Positions 17,526 to 21,377 of a DNA stretch of 21,377 nucleotides are shown here, piece after piece. The stretch is from JBBDXS01 sp964418365. GTDB lineage: Bacteria; Chloroflexota; Dehalococcoidia; DSTF01; RBG-16-68-14. Where the stretch lies: assembly GCA_964418365.1 (NCBI GenBank), contig CAYQLM010000055.1, positions 1-21,377 of the forward strand, read 5' to 3'. Both the position numbers and the translations under genes were made by a program. Numbering within the stretch: the first letter of the stretch is position 1; every line of letters begins with the position of its first letter. The notes under the pieces are model-generated. The model saw only the letters and a list, made by a program, of their open reading frames with translations, made no database searches and had not been told where the DNA came from.

Positions 17526-18188
17526 ATGATTCGCTATCGAATTCTGCGCGTCGTCCTCGTCGGCATAGCAGCGCTGGCCGCGGCCATCGCCGTGGGCCGG
17601 CTGATGGATGGCGATCGGCAGGCGCACGCCGCGCCGGGCCAAGGACCCGGCCTCGCCGACCTGATCGTGCAGTCGATCACGCCCCGCAACCAGTTCGGAG
17701 GCGACTGCACGGTGCCCGCCGGCGTCGATGTCGTCGTCAAGAACATCGGCACCGGAGCGGCCGTCGCGTCAGTAACGCACGTATTAGTCGGCGCCGGCCC
17801 GTACCAGGATGTCTCAACGCCAGGCCTGTCGGCTGGTCAGTCGGTAACGCTTCATCCTTACGTCTACGGAAACCCAGTGATGGACACGTACACGGCGACA
17901 GCCGACCCCCCGAACGATGTGCCTGAGCTGGATGAAACAAACAACTCGCGCTCGGAGTCGCTCTCGGTAACGACGCTGCCCACCTGCACTCCCTCGCCGT
18001 CGCCGACGCCGCCGGTCACGCCACCCGCCGTCGGCGGCATCGCACAACTGGCGCAGCCAGACGCCGGCGCGGAAGCGGTCAGTTCAGATGGCGCGTCCAG
18101 CGCGTGGCCGATCGTGTTGGTCGCGCTCGCAGCCGCGCTCGTCGTCGGTGGGCTGTGGCTCGGTGTTCGCGCCAGGCGGGCGCGCTAG
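17526..18188 (+). CDS. CARDB-domain surface protein with VGGI anchor
   Basis: A 220-residue secreted protein. Signal/anchor helix 8-24 is followed by AHAA (33-36), a possible cleavage site. A CARDB-type Ig-like domain spans about 43-150: DLIVQSITPRN, VVVKNIGTGAA, LSAGQSVTLH, and the family ending DVPELDETNNSRSE (131-144). A Thr/Pro/Ser linker (152-168) leads to VGGI (169-172), an Ala/Ser spacer, a hydrophobic helix (195-213) and a basic tail (RARRAR). CARDB domains mediate adhesion or fill space between catalytic domains; here none is attached. SD is weak. Its stop codon overlaps that of the convergent cytochrome biogenesis gene. Confidence 0.8.
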   Translation: MIRYRILRVVLVGIAALAAAIAVGRLMDGDRQAHAAPGQGPGLADLIVQSITPRNQFGGDCTVPAGVDVVVKNIGTGAAVASVTHVLVGAGPYQDVSTPGLSAGQSVTLHPYVYGNPVMDTYTATADPPNDVPELDETNNSRSESLSVTTLPTCTPSPSPTPPVTPPAVGGIAQLAQPDAGAEAVSSDGASSAWPIVLVALAAALVVGGLWLGVRARRAR

Positions 18189-19117
18189 CTCTTCACGCCA
18201 GCGTATGAGTGCAGGCCGCTCACCCAAAGGTTCACCGCGAAGTACGTGAAGAGCACCGCGGCAAAGCCGATCACGAGCACCCAGGCAGCCCCTCGCCCCT
18301 TCCAGCCGCGCAGGTTGCGCGCGTGCAGGTAGCCCGCATAGATCAGCCACGTCATCAGCGCTGAGGTCTCCTTCGGGTCCCAGCCCCAATAGCGGCTCCA
18401 CGCTGTGTGCGCCCAGTAGGCGCCCAGCGCGATGCCGAGCGTCAGCATCGGGAAGCCGACGAGCACCGAGCGGTTCGCGATCTCTTCGAGCGCCTCGCCA
18501 GACGGCAGCCGCGCGAAGCGCCGGCCGTCACCGCCCTGCACGAGGTACAGCGCCGCCGCGCCGAAGGAGACCGAGAGCGCCGCATACGACAGCATCATCG
18601 TCGCGACGTGCGCGCCCAGGATGCGGTTGTCCTGCAGCGCGGGCACCAGCGGCCGTATCTGCGACGGGAAGAACGCGAGCGATACGGCGAAGAGGATGAG
18701 CGAGACCGGCACCATGATCGCGCCGATGTTGCGCGCTCCCGAGCCGGCCGACCACTCGTCGCGTTGCAGGAGAGCCCGCGTCTCGAAGATGACGTAGAAG
18801 AGCAGGATCCCCCAGCCGAAGCCGACCGTGAACTCCCACATGTTGGCGTAAGGCGGACGGCCCGCCGCCACCCACCGACCCGCCAGCGACGCCGCCAGTG
18901 CAACCACGGCGGACCAGGCGCTCAGCGAGGCGGCCGGGCCGAGCCAGGCCGGAGGCTGGCTGCGCGCGGCGACGGTCACCGTGGTACCAACGTCGGTCGC
19001 GGCGGCGCGATAGATCATGCGCGGCCAGAGCGGCAGCGCGATGTACGCAATCGAGGCGAGCACGGTCAGCGCGAACCCGACAAGGAAGGCCTGGTAGGCG
19101 AAGTGTTCAGCACTCAC
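18185..19117 (-). CDS. Cytochrome c biogenesis protein (CcsA/ResC family)
   Basis: A 310-residue multi-spanning heme-handling protein. The tryptophan-rich signature is WSRYWGWDPKET (240-251), with candidate heme-ligand histidines H170 (LGAHVATMM), H237 (AYWAHTAW) and H303 (GLHSY). Helices are predicted at about 10-30, 65-80, 97-115, 131-150, 168-193, 218-236, 253-266 and 277-300. The GTG at 19117 (MSAEHFAYQAF) is chosen because the longer open frame reads through repeat-rich, non-conserved sequence; SD is weak. In system II this protein works with a ResB/Ccs1 partner to deliver heme to apocytochromes c on the outer face; no partner lies in this window. Called ccsA, ccsB or resC in different genomes, so no symbol is given. 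Confidence 0.9.
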   Translation of the reverse strand: MSAEHFAYQAFLVGFALTVLASIAYIALPLWPRMIYRAAATDVGTTVTVAARSQPPAWLGPAASLSAWSAVVALAASLAGRWVAAGRPPYANMWEFTVGFGWGILLFYVIFETRALLQRDEWSAGSGARNIGAIMVPVSLILFAVSLAFFPSQIRPLVPALQDNRILGAHVATMMLSYAALSVSFGAAALYLVQGGDGRRFARLPSGEALEEIANRSVLVGFPMLTLGIALGAYWAHTAWSRYWGWDPKETSALMTWLIYAGYLHARNLRGWKGRGAAWVLVIGFAAVLFTYFAVNLWVSGLHSYAGVKS

Positions 19118-19167
19118 GAAGCGACGTGATCTTCCCCACCCACCCGCCCAGGTAGGTTGTTTGAAAG

Positions 19168-19186
19168 CTGGGGGGACACCCCCCAG
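19168..19186. repeat. CTGGGGGG/CCCCCCAG palindrome
   Basis: A perfect 8-bp stem with a 3-nt loop (ACA), followed by ACCCCCCGG. Such G-run/C-run hairpins occur as dispersed intergenic repeats; the function is unknown and it could end PIG-L transcription. Confidence 0.6.
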
Positions 19187-19290
19187 ACCCCCCGGCAGCG
19201 GGGCTCGGCCCCTCTGCACTCCCTGCGATGTTTCCCGGGAGAGGATACTTCGGGGCTCAAAATCAAGCTGGGAGCCGGGGCAAGTGCCCG

Positions 19291-19310
19291 TCCTTCGACA
19301 CGCTCAGGAT
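19291..19310 (+). repeat. REP-like word CTTCGACACGCTCAGG
   Basis: Second copy, with one substitution, of the word found in the cysS N-terminus (8553-8572). Here it is followed by ATGA. Confidence 0.6.
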
Positions 19311-19334
19311 GAGTACCGATAGCCTTCTTCATCA

Positions 19335-20171
19335 CTAACCGCTCGGTGCCGTCGCAGGCGCCGCTTCTTTCTCCTCTTTCTTCACGCCAGGCGGCTGCTG
19401 GTCGCGCGGCGAGCGGCGGATGGTCACTCGCTTGTAGGACTCGCGCATGCGATCCCGGCCCTGCGACTGCATGCGCTCGCGCCAGGTCTTCTCCAGCTCT
19501 TCGCGGCTGCGCGCGCCCAGCTGGCTCGTGTGACAGAGCACCGCCTGCAGCTTCTTCTCGACGTAGTCAGCTATGTCAATATGGTAGTCAGGGGCATCGG
19601 TACCGGCAAGCAGCATCTCGTTCACCTGGTGCGCCTCCAGACCCGCGCGCGCGTGCTCTGGATAGTAGAGGTGGTCGCGCACAGCGGGATAGACCGCGTC
19701 GCGCACGGCGATGCCGATCGCGCGGTGGTCGTTGTGGTTGAACCCCGGTCGAAATCCGTCCCACGTCACAACGATGTCCGGCCGGTACCGCCGGAATAGC
19801 TTGACAACTTCGCCGCGCAGCTCCATGTCCGGCTGGAGAAAGCCATCGGGGTAGCCGAGGAAGAAGACCTCCCTAACGCCCAAGACGCGACAGGCCGCGC
19901 GTTGCTCCTCTTCACGGATCGCGGCGAGCGCCTGGCCGTCGTACGCGCTGTCGTGCGTGCCCTTGTCGCCGCTGGTGGCGAGGACGTAGTAGACCGTCCA
20001 GCCTTGCGCGCACCACTTCGCGACCGTGCCCGCGCACATGAACTCGGCGTCGTCCGGGTGGGCGACGATCACCATCGCGGTCAACGGGCCGTCCCTGCCG
20101 AGCTCTTCCTGAGGGGAAGGCACCTTACGGCGCCAAGGCAATCGCGCGAACAGGCCGTTGCGTCCCGCCAT
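19335..20171 (-). CDS. PIG-L/LmbE-family N-deacetylase
   Basis: A 278-residue zinc-dependent deacetylase. The metal site is HPDDAEF (38-44: H38, D41) with H149 in the FNHNDHRAIG motif (144-153); D40 of HPDD is the likely general base by family analogy. The family includes the GlcNAc-inositol deacetylase MshB, the GlcNAc-malate deacetylase BshB and the GPI enzyme PIG-L. The C-terminal 60 residues are charged and end in a Lys/Glu/Pro/Ala-rich tail. ATG 20171 is 2 nt after the stop of the upstream glycosyltransferase, with no clear SD, so translation is probably coupled. The pair suggests that the GT adds an N-acetylhexosamine which this enzyme deacetylates. Confidence 0.88.
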   Translation of the reverse strand: MAGRNGLFARLPWRRKVPSPQEELGRDGPLTAMVIVAHPDDAEFMCAGTVAKWCAQGWTVYYVLATSGDKGTHDSAYDGQALAAIREEEQRAACRVLGVREVFFLGYPDGFLQPDMELRGEVVKLFRRYRPDIVVTWDGFRPGFNHNDHRAIGIAVRDAVYPAVRDHLYYPEHARAGLEAHQVNEMLLAGTDAPDYHIDIADYVEKKLQAVLCHTSQLGARSREELEKTWRERMQSQGRDRMRESYKRVTIRRSPRDQQPPGVKKEEKEAAPATAPSG

Positions 20172-20173
20172 GC

Positions 20174-21377
20174 TCAGCTGGCCAAAGGGGCGCCCGCCGG
20201 CACGTGTTCGATGAGCTGGCGATACAGCTCGACGACCTCATCGGCCACATTCGCCCAGCGATAGCGTTCGACAACCTCGCGAGCGGTGCGGCCGAACGCG
20301 CGGCGCAGCTCCTCGTTCCCGAGCAGCAGCTCGATGCGCTCCGCGAACGGCTCCGGGCAGCGCCAAGGGATGAGGTAGCCCGTCTCGCCGTCGCGCACGG
20401 TGCCGGCGAGCCCGCCGACGCGCGACGCGACGACCGGCGTGCCGCACGCCATCGCCTCCAGTGCGACGAGCCCGAAGCTCTCATAGAACGACGGCACCAC
20501 GCAGACGTCGGCGGCGCTGTAGTACAGCGGGAGCCTCTGGTGATCGACGGCGCCGAGGAAGCGCACGCGGTCGGCGATGCCCAGACGTTTCGCCAGCGTG
20601 CGCAGGTAGGACATCTCGCCCTGCATGGCCGTGTTGTCTCCGCCTATGACCATCACGATGCAGTCGTGCTCGACGGCCAGCTCCGCCGCCGCGCCGAGCA
20701 AGATATCGATACCCTTCAGCGGCTCGACGCGGCCCACGAACAGCAGGATCCGCTCGTGCTCGCCGATCGACAGCGCGCGGCGCGCCGCCGCCTGCTCGAC
20801 CGGCTGAAACAGGTCGAGGTTCACGCCGCACGGCACGACGGAGATGCGCTCCGCGTCGGCGTCGTAGAGCCGGACGAGCAGCTCGCGCTCGTCCTTGCCG
20901 GCGGCGATAATGCGGTCGGCTTGCTGCACGATCGCGTGCTCGGACTCGATGCGGATGTCGGGCTCCCACTCGCTGATGCGCGAACGGCTCTTCACCTCGG
21001 CCAGCGTGTGGAACATCGTCATGTGCGGCACGCCCCAGCGCGCCTTCAGCCGCTCGCCCACCACGCCGGAGAGCCAGTAGTGGCTGTGCACGATGTCATA
21101 TGTGGTGCCCTCGCGCTCGGCGAACGCGACGACCCCCTGCTCGAACTGATCGAGGAACGCCGGCAACTCCGACTTCTCGACGTACTCCGCCGGCCCGGCG
21201 TCGATGTGCATCAGCCGGGCGTGCGGGCTGCCGTCGACCAGCGCCGGCTCGTCGGCGGGCACGTCGCCCGCGCGGCGGGTGAAGACATCGACCTCGTGGC
21301 CGCGCTCCGCCAGCTCGCGCGAGAGCTCGCGCACGTAGACGTTCAACCCGCCCGTCTCCGGGCCGCCCAGCGGCGCG
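20174..21377 (-). CDS. GT4 glycosyltransferase, MshA/sucrose-phosphate-synthase type (partial)
   Basis: About 401 residues of a retaining GT-B glycosyltransferase; the N-terminus lies beyond the window. The TTG at 21346 is not the start: the frame continues to the edge as APLGGPETGGLNVYVREL, which is the conserved N-terminal glycine loop. Numbering the TTG codon as 1, the acceptor-phosphate pocket known from MshA has apparent counterparts: K58 (VEKSELP), Y90 (HSHYWLSG), T114 (FHTL) and R132 (EPDIRIE). The donor domain has FVGRVEPLKG and the E-x7-E motif in FYESFGLVALEAMACGTP. The acceptor is therefore probably a sugar- or inositol-phosphate (inference); sucrose-phosphate synthases share this pocket. 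It is coupled to a PIG-L deacetylase. Confidence 0.88.
   Translation of the reverse strand, partial: APLGGPETGGLNVYVRELSRELAERGHEVDVFTRRAGDVPADEPALVDGSPHARLMHIDAGPAEYVEKSELPAFLDQFEQGVVAFAEREGTTYDIVHSHYWLSGVVGERLKARWGVPHMTMFHTLAEVKSRSRISEWEPDIRIESEHAIVQQADRIIAAGKDERELLVRLYDADAERISVVPCGVNLDLFQPVEQAAARRALSIGEHERILLFVGRVEPLKGIDILLGAAAELAVEHDCIVMVIGGDNTAMQGEMSYLRTLAKRLGIADRVRFLGAVDHQRLPLYYSAADVCVVPSFYESFGLVALEAMACGTPVVASRVGGLAGTVRDGETGYLIPWRCPEPFAERIELLLGNEELRRAFGRTAREVVERYRWANVADEVVELYRQLIEHVPAGAPLAS

Larger units (their letters stand above)
19118..19334. other. Intergenic region with dispersed-repeat fragments
   Basis: No gene. It contains a G/C-run palindrome (19168-19186) and a REP-like word (19291-19310). 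A promoter for the cytochrome biogenesis gene must lie here if it is not read from the PIG-L gene, but I see no convincing hexamers. Confidence 0.6.

Noticed and set aside
16959..17642. 227-codon minus-strand frame covering the truncated amidohydrolase
   Set aside because: Only residues matching the intact enzyme (17191-17396) are real homology. The rest reads antisense through surface-gene sequence, so it is called a pseudogene.
21344..21346. TTG as the glycosyltransferase start
   Set aside because: The frame stays open to the window edge with the conserved glycine loop (LGGPETGG), so the gene is partial.

Overview
The window looks like a piece of a GC-rich bacterial chromosome, most likely from Chloroflexota (Dehalococcoidia-like). 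This taxonomic call is inference. It rests on gene order, frequent GTG/TTG starts, and secreted proteins ending in a VGG(I/L) motif, a membrane helix and a basic tail. No rRNA, CRISPR array, phage or transposase gene is visible.

Layout. 1-5594: the 3' end of rpoB and a complete rpoC in an overlapping pair, closed by a strong hairpin. 5681-9937: a VTT/DedA-type membrane protein, then ispD, ispF, cysE and cysS (isoprenoid precursors, serine acetylation, Cys-tRNA charging). 10012-10062: the 3' half of a tRNA-Gly(CCC), lacking a normal 5' half, followed by a hairpin. 10158-11796: an anchored alpha/beta hydrolase and apt, the latter apparently leaderless. 11895-13528: three consecutive lipoproteins (DUF4399-like, cupredoxin, Yx(FWY)xxD repeat), probably an envelope redox or copper-related operon. 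13603-15422, minus strand: an amidohydrolase coupled to thpR, then a small SWIM zinc-finger gene with its own promoter and a leader that looks like an attenuator.

15217-18188 is the accessory part. The first 221 bp of the amidohydrolase locus occur again, in direct orientation and about 92% identical, 1974 bp downstream as a truncated copy. Between the copies are a 153-bp tandem repeat, a near-consensus promoter, a long structured leader and a cysteine-containing surface protein. After the second copy come the same promoter type and a second surface protein (CARDB). Both surface proteins share a C-terminal anchor with a VGG motif.

18185-21377, minus strand: a cytochrome c biogenesis protein (CcsA/CcsB/ResC family), a PIG-L/LmbE deacetylase, and a GT4 glycosyltransferase of MshA / sucrose-phosphate-synthase type that runs off the window edge. 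The last two are 2 nt apart and probably act on one glycoconjugate.

Most promising for follow-up: the amidohydrolase-fragment/tandem-repeat/surface-protein unit, the SWIM-gene attenuator, the interrupted tRNA-Gly, and the VGG-type anchoring signal.
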